64,000 bases of DNA from Celeribacter baekdonensis B30 (lineage in GTDB: Bacteria > Pseudomonadota > Alphaproteobacteria > Rhodobacterales > Rhodobacteraceae): the NCBI RefSeq assembly GCF_000299875.1, contig NZ_AMRK01000008.1, positions 124,001-188,000 of the forward strand, in the 5' to 3' direction. The notes under the pieces were generated by a model. It saw only the letters and a list, made by a program, of their open reading frames with translations. It was not told where the DNA came from and ran no database searches. Of this stretch, positions 9,032 to 18,525 are shown one piece after another; position 1 is the stretch's first letter; each line of letters starts with the position of its first letter. The position numbers and the translations under genes were made by a program.

Positions 9032-9844
9032 TTACGGGAGGCTTTGCTCCAACCGCCCGCCTTGGCGAATTTGGCGCACCCGTGTGGCCAGCCCGGTTTT
9101 GTCATCGGTCTCAACATAGACGCCCGACAAAGTCGCCTCGCCTTTGGCCGGTTCAAACCGACCTTTCGCCATGCCCGTCACAAACCGGCGCAGCGGCTCG
9201 GCCTTGTCCATGCCGATCACCGAATTGTAGTCGCCACACATGCCCGCATCGGTCAGATAGGCCGTACCGCCGGGCAAAATCTGTGCATCGCCGGTGCAGA
9301 CATGGGTATGCGTGCCGACAACGACCGAGGCCTTGCCATCGCAAAAATGCCCCATCGCCATTTTCTCAGAGGTGGCTTCGCAATGGACATCAATCAAAGC
9401 GGCCTGAATAGACCCGCCCAGTTTATGGGTCATAAACACCTGATCCAACGCCGAAAACGGGTCGTCAAAGGCGCGTTTCATGAACACTTGCCCCAGCACT
9501 TGCGCGACCAAAATGCGCCGACCACGCCGATCTTCAAAGATCCGCATACCGCGTCCGGGGGCCGCCTTGGCGAAATTGATCGGCCGGATGATCCGCGTGT
9601 CACGTTCGCAATATTGCATCATGTCTTTCTGGTCAAAAGCATGATCGCCCAACGTCAAACAATCGACGCCCGCCTCCAACAACCCCTTGGCATGTTCACC
9701 CGAAAGCCCCATGCCATTGGTCGCGTTTTCGCCATTGACCACGATGAAATCGAGGCCCCAATCGACGCGCAGTTTCGCGATCCGCTCAAGAACAGCTTGG
9801 CGTCCGGCACTGCCGACGATGTCTCCGAGAAATAGAATTTTCAT
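9032..9844 (-). CDS. ymdB: YmdB-type metallophosphoesterase (TIGR00282 family)
   Basis: The 270-residue protein has the dimetal phosphoesterase motifs GD-IVG near the N-terminus, NGENA near residue 39, GDH near 66 and GTHTH near 180. The Bacillus relative hydrolyses cyclic nucleotides (2',3'-cAMP) and affects biofilm and sporulation choices. The ATG at 9844 begins the family's usual MKILFLGDI sequence and is preferred over longer in-frame starts up to 9898, although its ribosome site is weak. Confidence 0.9.
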   Translation of the reverse strand: MKILFLGDIVGSAGRQAVLERIAKLRVDWGLDFIVVNGENATNGMGLSGEHAKGLLEAGVDCLTLGDHAFDQKDMMQYCERDTRIIRPINFAKAAPGRGMRIFEDRRGRRILVAQVLGQVFMKRAFDDPFSALDQVFMTHKLGGSIQAALIDVHCEATSEKMAMGHFCDGKASVVVGTHTHVCTGDAQILPGGTAYLTDAGMCGDYNSVIGMDKAEPLRRFVTGMAKGRFEPAKGEATLSGVYVETDDKTGLATRVRQIRQGGRLEQSLP

Positions 9845-9935
9845 GGAAAAAAGGCTTAGGCCCCCGCGCGGCCGTTGGCAAGACATGTGGCAAGACATGC
9901 GCCTTTACCGTGAGCAAAATACTCACATTGCGCGC

Positions 9936-10706
9936 TCAAATGTCCTGAAACCGCGCCAAACTGGCCCGTGCCGCCGCCATCAACCAGGCCGCATCAATGC
10001 CAAGCGCGGTAAACCGCGAGCCCGCCGCGATATAGCGCCGCAACGCCGCCTCATCGAGGGTGATAATGCCTGAGGGCATATCGAGCGCCTTGAGCCGGGC
10101 AAACCCGTCCAAAACAGCCGCCTCGACCTCGGGTGCCGCCAAATTGCCGGGGTATCCCATGTCGGCGGCCAAATCGGCCGGGCCGATAAAGATCGCATCG
10201 ACGCCGGAGACAGCCGCGATCTCTTCGAGCGCGTCCATCCCGGCGCGACTTTCGATTTGCACGATCAGACACAGCTCACTTGCCGCCTGAGCCACATAGT
10301 CAGAGACCGCGCCAAACCGGCTTGCCCGCGTGATGCTATTCATGCCGCGCGCACCTTCGGGGGCATAGCGCATCGCCGCCACAGCCGCGCGCGCCGCCTG
10401 TGCCGAATGCACCATTGGCACCATCAGCGTCTGCGCGCCTTGATCGAGGTGACGTTTGATCAGCGCCGTGTCATTCTCAGCGATCCGCACAACCGGCGCA
10501 CAGCTCGCAAATCCAGACAGCGCCTGCAGTACCGCCAGCACATCCGTCACCTCCATCGCGCCATGTTCGCTGTCGATCAGCACCCAATCATAACCCGCAG
10601 CGGCCAAGAGTTCGGCCTGTTGCCCGCCGCCCATCGTGTGCCATGCCCCGAATTGTTGCACCCGCTCGTGCAAGCGGCGTTTGAACAGGTTGTGCGGAAT
10701 GTGCAT
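9936..10706 (-). CDS. HpcH/HpaI family aldolase
   Basis: The 256-residue class II pyruvate-dependent aldolase has the substrate loop GAW-x6-Q near residue 22, the DSEHG motif near 48, a QIESR metal-binding motif near 150 and a GPADL-x-DMG segment near 175. Relatives cleave 4-hydroxy-2-oxoheptanedioate or 2-dehydro-3-deoxyglucarate into pyruvate plus an aldehyde. No pathway partners are adjacent, so the physiological substrate is open. It follows the cyclo-ligase gene by 23 bp and is probably co-transcribed with it. The ATG at 10706 is chosen over the in-frame start at 10721. Confidence 0.88.
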   Translation of the reverse strand: MHIPHNLFKRRLHERVQQFGAWHTMGGGQQAELLAAAGYDWVLIDSEHGAMEVTDVLAVLQALSGFASCAPVVRIAENDTALIKRHLDQGAQTLMVPMVHSAQAARAAVAAMRYAPEGARGMNSITRASRFGAVSDYVAQAASELCLIVQIESRAGMDALEEIAAVSGVDAIFIGPADLAADMGYPGNLAAPEVEAAVLDGFARLKALDMPSGIITLDEAALRRYIAAGSRFTALGIDAAWLMAAARASLARFQDI

Positions 10707-10729
10707 GAGGGAAGCCTCCAAAACAGGTC

Positions 10730-11296
10730 CTAAAAGGTCAAAACTTCGCGCTCGGTCACAATCGCATCCAGCGGCGCGTCGGTGCCTTCGACCGGAAGAT
10801 CCGGCGCCTCTTGCGCGCCATACGCCAGACCGACGGCAAAGACCGGCCCCTGCGCGCGCAGTTGCGCCAAGGTCCGATCATAAAACCCACCGCCATAGCC
10901 CAACCGATGGCCATGACGGCTAAACGCCAGCATCGGCACGATCAAAACGGTCGGGGTCACGGGCATGGAGCGTTCCGGGGTCAGGGTCCCAAACGCGCCT
11001 TTGACCATCACCGTGTCGGGTGTCCATAGATCAAAGCGCAAAGGCTGGGCCTTGGCTTCGACCACGGGCACGGCAACCGGACCCGTTCGGGCCAGCGCGA
11101 TCATCACCGCGCGCGGGTCGATCTCGGTGTCGATCGGCAGATAGCCCGCGATCACCTGGCCGCGAAACGGGGTCAAAAAACCCAAAAGCAATTGCGCCGC
11201 CTGACTGGCCGCAAGCCCGCCGGTCTTATGCGCCTTGGCGCGGGCCACCCGCGCCCGCGCGCGCAGTGCCGATTTCAAATCATCCGTTACAGTCAC
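10730..11296 (-). CDS. 5-formyltetrahydrofolate cyclo-ligase
   Basis: The 188-residue enzyme converts 5-formyl-THF to 5,10-methenyl-THF with ATP, returning a storage folate to one-carbon metabolism. The C-terminal signature LGYGGGFYDR near residue 133 and the basic N-terminal helix with the RA-R-x-R substrate-binding arginines are present. Its ATG overlaps the mgtE stop by 4 bp (ATGA), indicating translational coupling. Confidence 0.92.
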   Translation of the reverse strand: MTVTDDLKSALRARARVARAKAHKTGGLAASQAAQLLLGFLTPFRGQVIAGYLPIDTEIDPRAVMIALARTGPVAVPVVEAKAQPLRFDLWTPDTVMVKGAFGTLTPERSMPVTPTVLIVPMLAFSRHGHRLGYGGGFYDRTLAQLRAQGPVFAVGLAYGAQEAPDLPVEGTDAPLDAIVTEREVLTF

Positions 11297-12693
11297 AGAA
11301 GAACCACACCCGCCAAACCTAAAAATGCAAAGAAGCCAACGACATCCGTCACGGTCGTTACAAAGGCCCCCGAGGCCAGCGCCGGGTCAACCCCGATGCG
11401 CTCCAATACAACAGGCACCCCGATCCCGGCCAGTCCCGCGATCACCAGATTGATCACCATCGCCGCACCTATGACGGCGCCCAGCGCGGGCGAGCCGAAC
11501 CAAGCGATGCCAACAATCCCCATGATCACCGCGAAAACGATGCCATTGGTCAGCCCGACGAGCACCTCACGACGGATCACCCGCCAGACGTTCGCGCCGG
11601 TCAAATCGCGGGTGGCAATCGCACGCACGGCCACGGTCAGCGCCTGTGTGCCGGCATTGCCGCCCATTGAGGCCACGATGGGCATCAACACAGCAAGGGC
11701 CACAAATTGCGAGATCGTCGCTTCGAATTGCGCAATCACCAAAGAGGCCATGATCGCGGTCACAAGGTTGACCGCCAACCACGGCAGGCGTTGTTTCACC
11801 GTGTCAAACACCCGGTCGGCCAAAGAGCCTTCACCAACACCGGCGAGACGCATGATGTCTTCTTCGTGTTCTTCGTCCAACACGTTCATCGCGTCATCAA
11901 TGGTGATCACGCCGACCACCCGGTCGTCCTCGTCCACCACGGGGGCGGCGATCATATGATACTGGTTGAACGCATAGGCCACATCGGTTTCGCTTTCATC
12001 GACGCGAAAGGTGCGAAATCCCGGCTCCAAAAGCTCGACCAAAGGTTGTTTGCGCGGTGCCCCAAGGATTTTGCCAAGGGTGACATGGCCCACGGGATGC
12101 AGCTTGGGATCAATCAGCACCATGTGGTAGAAATCTTCCGGCAGCCCCTCGGCCTCGCGCATGAAATCGATCGCCTCGCCCACGGTCCAATGCTCCGGGC
12201 CCATCACGACCTCGCGCTGCATCAAACGACCGGCGGAGAATTCCGGGTAGGACAGGGATTTTTCGACGGCAACCCGATCAGCATCCTCAAGAGAGGACAG
12301 AATCGCCTCTTGCGATTCCTCATCGAGGTCTTCGATCAGATCGACCACGTCATCGGATTCAAGTTCGCGGACGGCTTCGGCCAAAACTTCGGGCCGCAGG
12401 ACGTGGATCACCTCGTCGCGGATGCCTTCGTCGAGTTCTGAGAGGATGTCACCGTCAAACTCAGCACCATAAAGCAGAATCAGCCGCCGCCGGTCAAAGG
12501 CGTTGACCTGTTCGAGCAAGTCGGCGATGTCGGCCGCGTGCAGCGGTTCCATCAGTTCAATCAGCTTGGTCCGATTGCCTGTATCGACGGCAAAGAGGAT
12601 TGAACTGAGCACACGCGCACTCAGCGAATATACATCCTCTTCGGCCTCTTCGACCGCCGCCTCTTCGGTGATGTCCTGCTGATCTTCGCTCAT
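11293..12693 (-). CDS. mgtE: MgtE-type magnesium transporter
   Basis: The 466-residue protein has the MgtE architecture: a charged superhelical N-domain (about 1-140), paired CBS domains (about 145-265), a connecting helix and five membrane helices (about 290-466) ending in the family's conserved glycine/proline-rich pore segments. MgtE channels import Mg2+ and close when cytosolic Mg2+ binds the N and CBS domains. The gene heads a minus-strand unit with the cyclo-ligase (4-bp overlap) and the aldolase. Confidence 0.94.
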   Translation of the reverse strand: MSEDQQDITEEAAVEEAEEDVYSLSARVLSSILFAVDTGNRTKLIELMEPLHAADIADLLEQVNAFDRRRLILLYGAEFDGDILSELDEGIRDEVIHVLRPEVLAEAVRELESDDVVDLIEDLDEESQEAILSSLEDADRVAVEKSLSYPEFSAGRLMQREVVMGPEHWTVGEAIDFMREAEGLPEDFYHMVLIDPKLHPVGHVTLGKILGAPRKQPLVELLEPGFRTFRVDESETDVAYAFNQYHMIAAPVVDEDDRVVGVITIDDAMNVLDEEHEEDIMRLAGVGEGSLADRVFDTVKQRLPWLAVNLVTAIMASLVIAQFEATISQFVALAVLMPIVASMGGNAGTQALTVAVRAIATRDLTGANVWRVIRREVLVGLTNGIVFAVIMGIVGIAWFGSPALGAVIGAAMVINLVIAGLAGIGVPVVLERIGVDPALASGAFVTTVTDVVGFFAFLGLAGVVLL

Positions 12694-12830
12694 ATCGTGC
12701 CCGCTTGTTCGTCACCGGGGACTTTAAGGCAGCTTGCCCAAGAGAAACAGAGGCAAGATTGATTTACCTCCCTGATCTGCGTGCTTAATCTGTTTCCAAC
12801 GTTACACGCCTTTTACCAAAGCAGGTTCCC

Positions 12831-14123
12831 ATGGAAACACTCATCGCCGGTCAGGTTGTCCAATTTTTAGGCGACCCGTTTGTGATCCCCCCGACCGAAG
12901 CCGTTCAGGTTCAATCAGACGGCGCGATTTTGGTCCGGGACGGCAAAGTGGTCTCCATCGGCGGGCGCGATCACATGCGCGCCAAACACCCCGACGCGGT
13001 GTTTCATGACCATGGTCCGGGTTTGATCACACCCGGCTTCATCGACGCCCATGCCCATTATCCGCAAACCGCGATGATCGCGAGTTGGGGCAAGCGGCTG
13101 ATTGATTGGCTGAACAGCTACACCTTTCCCGAAGAGATGAAATTCGCGGATCGGGCCTATGCCGATGACATTGCCGGACGCTATCTCGATTTGCTTTTGG
13201 CCAATGGCACCACCACGGTGACCTCGTTTTGCACCATACATCCCGGCTCTGTTGAGGCGCTGTTTGAGGCGGCCGAGGCGCGCGGAATGCGGATTGTGGC
13301 GGGCAAAACCTGTATGGACCGCGACACCGCCCCCGAAGGCCTGCGCGACACTGCCCAATCCGCCTATGACGACAGCAAGGCCTTGTTGGAGCGCTGGCAT
13401 GAACGGGGCCGCGCCACCTATGCGATCACGCCACGGTTTTCGCCAACCTCGACACCAGAACAGTTGGAGGCCCTTGGCGCGCTGTGGGCAGAGCACCCGT
13501 CCTGTTTGATGCAAACGCATTTGTCCGAGCAATTGGACGAAATCGAATGGGTCAAAGGGCTATATCCCACTGCGCGCGATTATCTGGACACCTATGAACA
13601 GTTCGGATTGGTCCGTGAAGGGGCGCTTTTTGGTCATGCGATCCATCTGGAACCGCGCGAGATCGATCACCTGAGAGCCAATGATTGTTCGCTGATCCAC
13701 TGCCCGACCTCGAACACTTTTATCGGTTCGGGCCTGTTTGACATGGGTGCGCGCAAGGCGGAGGGGCACCGCGTGGGTCTTGCCACCGACACCGGCGGCG
13801 GATCGTCGTTCTCATTACTGCGCACCATGGCCGCCGCTTATGAGATCGGCCAGTTGACCCATACCGCATTGCACCCGGCCCAGCTTTTGTGGTTGGCCAC
13901 CTATGGCTCTGCCCATGCATTGCATATGCAAGATCGGATTGGCTCGATTGCGCCGGGGATGGAAGCGGATTTCACCGTGCTCGATCTGGCCTCCACCCCC
14001 GCGATTGCCCAGCGCGCGATCCGGGCCGAAACGATTTGGGAAGAGGTGTTTCCGACCATCATGATGGGCGACGACCGCGCGGTCATCGCCACCTATGTGA
14101 TGGGCCACAGGGTCGCGGTTTGA
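12831..14123 (+). CDS. guaD: Guanine deaminase
   Basis: The 430-residue amidohydrolase matches guanine deaminase, which turns guanine into xanthine and ammonia. Zinc ligands are visible in DAHAHYPQ (near residue 72), QTHLSEQ (near 228), the H of GHAIHL (near 268) and TDTGGG (near 321). The ATG at 12831 follows a short leader with GGTTCCC and no strong ribosome site. The gene is divergent from mgtE. An 8-oxoguanine deaminase gene lies 1.2 kb away on the other strand, so this stretch is a small purine-salvage neighbourhood. Confidence 0.93.
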   Translation: METLIAGQVVQFLGDPFVIPPTEAVQVQSDGAILVRDGKVVSIGGRDHMRAKHPDAVFHDHGPGLITPGFIDAHAHYPQTAMIASWGKRLIDWLNSYTFPEEMKFADRAYADDIAGRYLDLLLANGTTTVTSFCTIHPGSVEALFEAAEARGMRIVAGKTCMDRDTAPEGLRDTAQSAYDDSKALLERWHERGRATYAITPRFSPTSTPEQLEALGALWAEHPSCLMQTHLSEQLDEIEWVKGLYPTARDYLDTYEQFGLVREGALFGHAIHLEPREIDHLRANDCSLIHCPTSNTFIGSGLFDMGARKAEGHRVGLATDTGGGSSFSLLRTMAAAYEIGQLTHTALHPAQLLWLATYGSAHALHMQDRIGSIAPGMEADFTVLDLASTPAIAQRAIRAETIWEEVFPTIMMGDDRAVIATYVMGHRVAV

Positions 14124-14156
14124 CGCCGTGGTTGAGGTCGCGGTTTGCTTTGGGCC

Positions 14157-14660
14157 TCAGCGGCAGCCCTTGGCAAACACTGCGACGAACAAATTGTTTG
14201 GCCCGATGCCAATGCCGATGTCTTTGACTTGGGTGTTCAAAACAATGCGGCGATGGCCGTCGGACGTCATCCATGCGGCCATGGCCTGTTCGACGGTTTT
14301 CCAACTGTAGGAAAGGGTTTCTCCGGCCAGACAGCTTTGATACCCGGCCCGCAACACGCGCTCGCGCGGCCCAAGCCCCTCAGGCGACGTGTGGCCGAAA
14401 TAGTTGCGCCGGATCAGATCGTCCGCATGGGCTTGGGCAGCATGGGTCAACGCTGTGTTCACCTTCAGCTTGGTCAACCCACGCGCTCGTCTTTGGGCAT
14501 TGATCGCTGCAATCAGCGCGCGGGCGGTCTCCTTTGGTTGTTCCACCGCAATCGTCACCGTCGCTTTTGGCATCGGGCGCACATCCGCCGCATGGGCCGG
14601 ACCGCCCAACCCGCCAACAGCAATCGCAAACACGATCAAACCGCGAATAAGGCTCATCAT
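14157..14660 (-). CDS. Exported CAP-domain protein
   Basis: The 167-residue protein has a signal peptide (cleavage probably after residue 25, GPAHA) followed by one CAP/SCP-PR1 domain with the conserved HADDL, NYFGHTSPEG, GEtLsy and GHR-x-I-x-L motifs. The biochemical role of bacterial CAP proteins is mostly unknown; lipid binding or protease-like roles are proposed. The start ATG at 14660 follows GGGAAG. It is a paralogue of the next gene upstream on this strand, suggesting a local duplication. Confidence 0.85.
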   Translation of the reverse strand: MMSLIRGLIVFAIAVGGLGGPAHAADVRPMPKATVTIAVEQPKETARALIAAINAQRRARGLTKLKVNTALTHAAQAHADDLIRRNYFGHTSPEGLGPRERVLRAGYQSCLAGETLSYSWKTVEQAMAAWMTSDGHRRIVLNTQVKDIGIGIGPNNLFVAVFAKGCR

Positions 14661-14787
14661 CGCTCTTCCCTTAGAAACCGTCGCCTTTTTCCATGGGAAA
14701 AGTGACGGTTTAAGGGCGGATTTTCGGCGCATACTCAACATTCATGTGCAATTTGATTAGGGTTTGAACGGTATCATGCAACGGCGG

Positions 14788-15294
14788 TCAACATCCTCTC
14801 GCAAACACGGCAACGATGGTCATGTTGTCGCTGACACCGACGCTCTGCGCCTGTTTGAGCAGGATGTTTTTTCGATGCCCGGGGGAGGCCATCCACCCCA
14901 TGACCGCCTGTTGGATCGTCGGGTACTGCGCCGAGAGGTTTTCGGCCACGAGGCAATGGCGATACCCCACCGCCGTCACACGATCGCCCACAGTGGGCCC
15001 GTTTTTGCCCGTGTGGGAAAAGTAGTTTTGCGCCACAAGATCATCGGCATGTCGCTGTGCGGCCACCGCCAGCTTGGCATTGAGGGTCAGGGCCGCGCGC
15101 CCGTGTCTGGTGCGTTCGGCGTTGATCAGGCTGACCACCTCAGCCCCGGTCACGACACGCCCGCGCAGGGTGTTTGACGTGGCGTTTTCGCTCTGAACGG
15201 GGGTGATTTGATCGAATCCCGCACCGGTTTCTGGGCCGCAGGCCGTTAACATCAAGGCCGCCGCGATGGCACAGGCGGTTGTCCGTTGCTTCAT
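14788..15294 (-). CDS. CAP-domain lipoprotein
   Basis: The 168-residue protein has a lipoprotein signal with lipobox LTAC (cysteine at residue 19) and a CAP domain from about residue 45, with HADDL, NYFSHTGKNG, AENLSAQY and GHRKNIL motifs. It is therefore probably anchored to the membrane facing the periplasm. It and the shorter CAP protein downstream share the domain but differ in anchoring. It lies 31 bp downstream of the 8-oxoguanine deaminase gene, though a functional link to that enzyme is not evident. Confidence 0.87.
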   Translation of the reverse strand: MKQRTTACAIAAALMLTACGPETGAGFDQITPVQSENATSNTLRGRVVTGAEVVSLINAERTRHGRAALTLNAKLAVAAQRHADDLVAQNYFSHTGKNGPTVGDRVTAVGYRHCLVAENLSAQYPTIQQAVMGWMASPGHRKNILLKQAQSVGVSDNMTIVAVFARGC

Positions 15295-15325
15295 GGTCTC
15301 GCTCCCTCGTCTCTCACAGGTGTCG

Positions 15326-16669
15326 TCACCCGTCCATCAACCCCTTCAAAAGCCGCGCCTGTGATGCAAGCGTCGTCTCCATGTTGATCGTGGTGACCCA
15401 ACTGTCCGACACCACATGCCGCCCTTCCACAAACAGATGTTTCACCACCATCGGCCCGGCCAACAACAGCGCCGCCGGGTCCCAACTGCCCGCAGCTTCG
15501 ACGTCAGACATATCCCAGATCGCAATATCGGCACGCATCCCGGGCACGATTTGGCCAATGTCATCGCGGCCCAAAACCCTGGCCCCGCCACGTGTGGCAA
15601 TTTCCAAGGCCTCACGCGGGCTCATCTTATCGGCGCCATAGGTGACACGTTGCAACAACATCGCCATGCGTGCTTCAGCCACCAGATTGCCGATGTCATT
15701 GGACGCCGAGCCATCAACACCAAGTCCCACATTCACCCCCGCATCGCGCATGGCGCGCACCGGGGCCACGCCAGACCCAAGTCGACAATTGGAGCAGGGG
15801 CAATGCGCCACGCCAGTGCCGGTTTTGGCGAAAAGTTCGATCTCGCTCACATCCAGTTTGACGCAATGGGCGTGCCACACATCGGGGCCAGTCCAGCCGA
15901 GATCTTCGGCATATTGGCCGGGGCGACAGCCGAATTTTTCCAGAGAATAGGCAATGTCTTCGTCATTTTCGGCCAGATGCGTGTGCATCATCACGCCCTT
16001 GTCCCGCGCCAAAATCGCCGCATCGCGCATCAAGTCGCGCGACACCGAAAAAGGCGAACAAGGAGCCACGCCAACCCGGATCATCGCACCGGGATTTGGA
16101 TCGTGAAAGGCGTCAATGACGCGGATGCAATCGTCGAGAATATCCTCTTCGCGCTCGACCAAACTGTCGGGCGGCAATCCCCCGGCACTTTCGCCAATCG
16201 ACATGCCCCCGCGCGTGGCGTGAAGCCGCAGGCCGATGGCCTTTGCGGCGTCAATCGTATCGTCGAGCCGCGCACCGTTGGGATAGAGATAGAGGTGGTC
16301 GGAGGTGGTGGAACAGCCCGAAAGTGCCAATTCCGCCAGACCGACCATGGCCGAAACCCGCATATGGTCAGGTCCGAACCTAGCCCAGATCGGATAGAGC
16401 GTTTTGAGCCAGCCAAACAACAGCGCGTCCTGCGCAGCGGGCACGGCGCGGGTCAGGGTTTGGTAAAGGTGATGGTGGGTGTTGATCAGCCCCGGCGTGA
16501 CCAGACAGCCCCGGCCATCGACGATTTGGGCATCATCGTCATAAAGCCCCTGCCCAACCGCTTCGATCACACCATCGCGGACCAAAATATCACCGCCTTT
16601 GATCTCCTGTCGTCCGTCATCCATGGTGAGAATGACATCGGCATTACGGATCAGAAAACAGCGGTGCAT
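15326..16669 (-). CDS. 8-oxoguanine deaminase
   Basis: The 447-residue amidohydrolase belongs to the cog0402 group that deaminates 8-oxoguanine to urate (related to hydroxydechloroatrazine ethylaminohydrolase). Metal-site motifs are NTHHHLYQTL (near residue 64), HTHLAEN (near 233), HAHC (near 268) and GVDGSASND (near 321). The family is named in databases by the NTHHH and GVDGSASN signatures. It removes the oxidised base from the salvage pool. It follows the HisN-like gene by 20 bp on the same strand and may be co-transcribed with it. Confidence 0.88.
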   Translation of the reverse strand: MHRCFLIRNADVILTMDDGRQEIKGGDILVRDGVIEAVGQGLYDDDAQIVDGRGCLVTPGLINTHHHLYQTLTRAVPAAQDALLFGWLKTLYPIWARFGPDHMRVSAMVGLAELALSGCSTTSDHLYLYPNGARLDDTIDAAKAIGLRLHATRGGMSIGESAGGLPPDSLVEREEDILDDCIRVIDAFHDPNPGAMIRVGVAPCSPFSVSRDLMRDAAILARDKGVMMHTHLAENDEDIAYSLEKFGCRPGQYAEDLGWTGPDVWHAHCVKLDVSEIELFAKTGTGVAHCPCSNCRLGSGVAPVRAMRDAGVNVGLGVDGSASNDIGNLVAEARMAMLLQRVTYGADKMSPREALEIATRGGARVLGRDDIGQIVPGMRADIAIWDMSDVEAAGSWDPAALLLAGPMVVKHLFVEGRHVVSDSWVTTINMETTLASQARLLKGLMDG

Positions 16670-16689
16670 TTTGGAGCCTCAAAGATGGG

Positions 16690-17517
16690 TCAATAGGTCG
16701 ACAGTACCGCCAAAGCCGCGTCATGCAACTCTTTGCTGGCCGCGGCCAAAACCCGCCCGCCCTCAAGCACCGGCCCACCCTGCCAATCGGTGACAATGCC
16801 ACCTGCGGCTTCGATCACCGCCAATGGCGCAAGAATGTCATAGGATTGCAACCCGGCCTCGACCACCAGATCAATCTGACCCGCGGCCAAAAGCGCATAG
16901 GCGTAGCAATCCATGCCGTAGCGGGTGAGTTTGCAGCGCCCGGCAAGATCGTGAAACGCGCGGCCTTCCACCTCGGAGCCGACTTCCGGGAAAGTCGAGA
17001 AAATCACGGCATCGTCAAGCGTCACCCCGGTGCGCACGCCCAAAGCCCGTGTGCCATGCGGACCGGTCATTTCAGACAGGCCAAACCCGCCCAAAAACCG
17101 TTCCCCGATATAGGGTTGATCAATGATGCCAAACAGCGCCTGATCGGCATCGCGCAACGCGATCAACACGCCCCATGTCGGGGTGCCGGAAATAAACCCG
17201 CGCGTGCCATCAATCGGGTCCAAAACCCAGGTCAACCCGGATGTGCCCGCTTTGGGGCCAAATTCTTCGCCCATAATCCCGTCTTGCGGACGACGGTCCT
17301 CGATCAGTGCACGCATCGCCTGTTCCGAGCCACGGTCAGCCACGGTCACCGGATCAAAGCCCGCGTCTTTTTTGGAGGTGGTGTCCAGAGCCGTACCGCG
17401 AAAATACTGAAGCGTCACCTCTCGTGCCACCCCGGCTGCGGCATGGGCCGTGGCGATGATCTCTGTGCGATCTGTCTCGCTCAGACCCTGTTCCGATTTG
17501 GCTGTGACATCGCTCAT
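16690..17517 (-). CDS. hisN: Histidinol-phosphatase / inositol monophosphatase family protein
   Basis: The 275-residue protein has the Mg2+-dependent phosphatase motifs GEEFG near residue 88, DPIDGTRGF near 104-112 and a late DCYAYALLAAGQIDLVVE-type segment (near 200). It best matches the HisN subgroup that dephosphorylates L-histidinol phosphate, but inositol or other sugar phosphates cannot be excluded. Two adjacent ATGs exist at 17520 and 17517; the second has better spacing (6 bp) from the AAGGAG site. No other his genes are nearby. Confidence 0.85.
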   Translation of the reverse strand: MSDVTAKSEQGLSETDRTEIIATAHAAAGVAREVTLQYFRGTALDTTSKKDAGFDPVTVADRGSEQAMRALIEDRRPQDGIMGEEFGPKAGTSGLTWVLDPIDGTRGFISGTPTWGVLIALRDADQALFGIIDQPYIGERFLGGFGLSEMTGPHGTRALGVRTGVTLDDAVIFSTFPEVGSEVEGRAFHDLAGRCKLTRYGMDCYAYALLAAGQIDLVVEAGLQSYDILAPLAVIEAAGGIVTDWQGGPVLEGGRVLAAASKELHDAALAVLSTY

Positions 17518-17777
17518 CATCTTCTCCTTGGCATGGCCATTGGTATGGACATTTGCAGCGGCTTTGATCTTGGCGGTAGCCGCTTGGCCCTGTCAGGTCA
17601 AGCGACGGCGAGGCCAAAATACGGCGCACAAAGAAAGACCCGCGCAGATGCCAAAGGATGAGGCGTAAAAGAAACGGCCCCAATTGCCATTCAGGCAAGG
17701 GGGCCGATCATTTGGGGGGCTGAGAGGAAGGCCACACACACCGCTTCGTGTGCGCCTGGCTTTGCGCAGATCAAAGC

Positions 17778-18161
17778 TTAGGCAACGTCGGACAGGACCC
17801 GCGCCAGTTCAAACAAACGGCGACGTTGGTTTTCTGGGATCGCATAATAAGAGCGTACCAGTTCAAGCGCCTCTTTGTCGGCCAGAATATCGGCGGGAAC
17901 AGCGTCTTGTGCGGCGACGGCGTCTTTCATATCGCGCACATGTGCCTCCATGCCATCAAAGAAAAACGCGACCGGAACCCCAAGAGATTCCGCGATATCC
18001 CACAAACGGGATGCGGAGACACGGTTCATGCCAGTTTCGTATTTTTGAATTTGCTGGAATTTGATCCCAACTTTTTCTGCAAGCTGTTGCTGCGTCATAC
18101 CAACCATCCAACGACGATGGCGAATCCGCTTGCCCACGTGGACGTCCACGGGATGTTTCAT
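17778..18161 (-). CDS. XRE-family helix-turn-helix regulator
   Basis: The 127-residue cytoplasmic protein has a Cro/C1-type helix-turn-helix at about residues 10-65 (MTQQQLAEKVGIKFQQIQKY holds the two helices) and an all-helical C-terminal tail. This short form is widespread in Rhodobacteraceae and usually acts as a chromosomal regulator rather than as an antitoxin. No toxin-like partner is adjacent. The targets are unknown. The upstream region to 18525 is AT-rich and probably holds its promoter. Confidence 0.85.
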   Translation of the reverse strand: MKHPVDVHVGKRIRHRRWMVGMTQQQLAEKVGIKFQQIQKYETGMNRVSASRLWDIAESLGVPVAFFFDGMEAHVRDMKDAVAAQDAVPADILADKEALELVRSYYAIPENQRRRLFELARVLSDVA

Positions 18162-18525
18162 ACTAACCGCTCCTTGTTCGTGCTGCGCGCAATAACCTAT
18201 GCGTGTATAGCACGTTTCTTAGGCTTGAGCCTTTCGCTCAACCTGTCTTTTTGGATAGGATTGAAAACATACAGACTAAGTCATTGATTATAAAGGATAT
18301 ACAACTAAGTACCTTGGTAAAATATCGCTAAATCAGATAATTGTCAGCAAGACACTTACTAAACCTGCGCGTGTTTTTTGATCACTTGTTGCATTTTGCA
18401 AATCGCGCCTCCCGCCTCACAGACCTCATCCCGCACTGTATCCGCCCTGTAAAAAGGGGCAAATGCGACTCGTACAGGCGCTGAATCGCATAGACAGGCC
18501 ACGCCGGGCAGGCCAAAATCGCGCC
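18162..18525. other. 364-bp AT-rich divergent intergenic region
   Basis: No credible gene is visible between the XRE regulator (minus) and the MDR oxidoreductase (plus). The stretch from about 18190 to 18390 is clearly more AT-rich than its surroundings and must contain promoters for one or both genes. An imperfect dyad GGCTTGAGCC (18221-18230) is present. I cannot assign any operator. Confidence 0.5.

Noticed and set aside
17732-17760. Hairpin with CACAC/GTGTG arms downstream of the XRE regulator gene
   Set aside because: The stem relies on wobble pairs and has no T tract on the minus strand, so I do not call it a terminator.
17778-18161. XRE regulator as an antitoxin of a toxin-antitoxin pair
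   Set aside because: No small toxin-like gene is adjacent, and the protein resembles chromosomal Rhodobacteraceae regulators.
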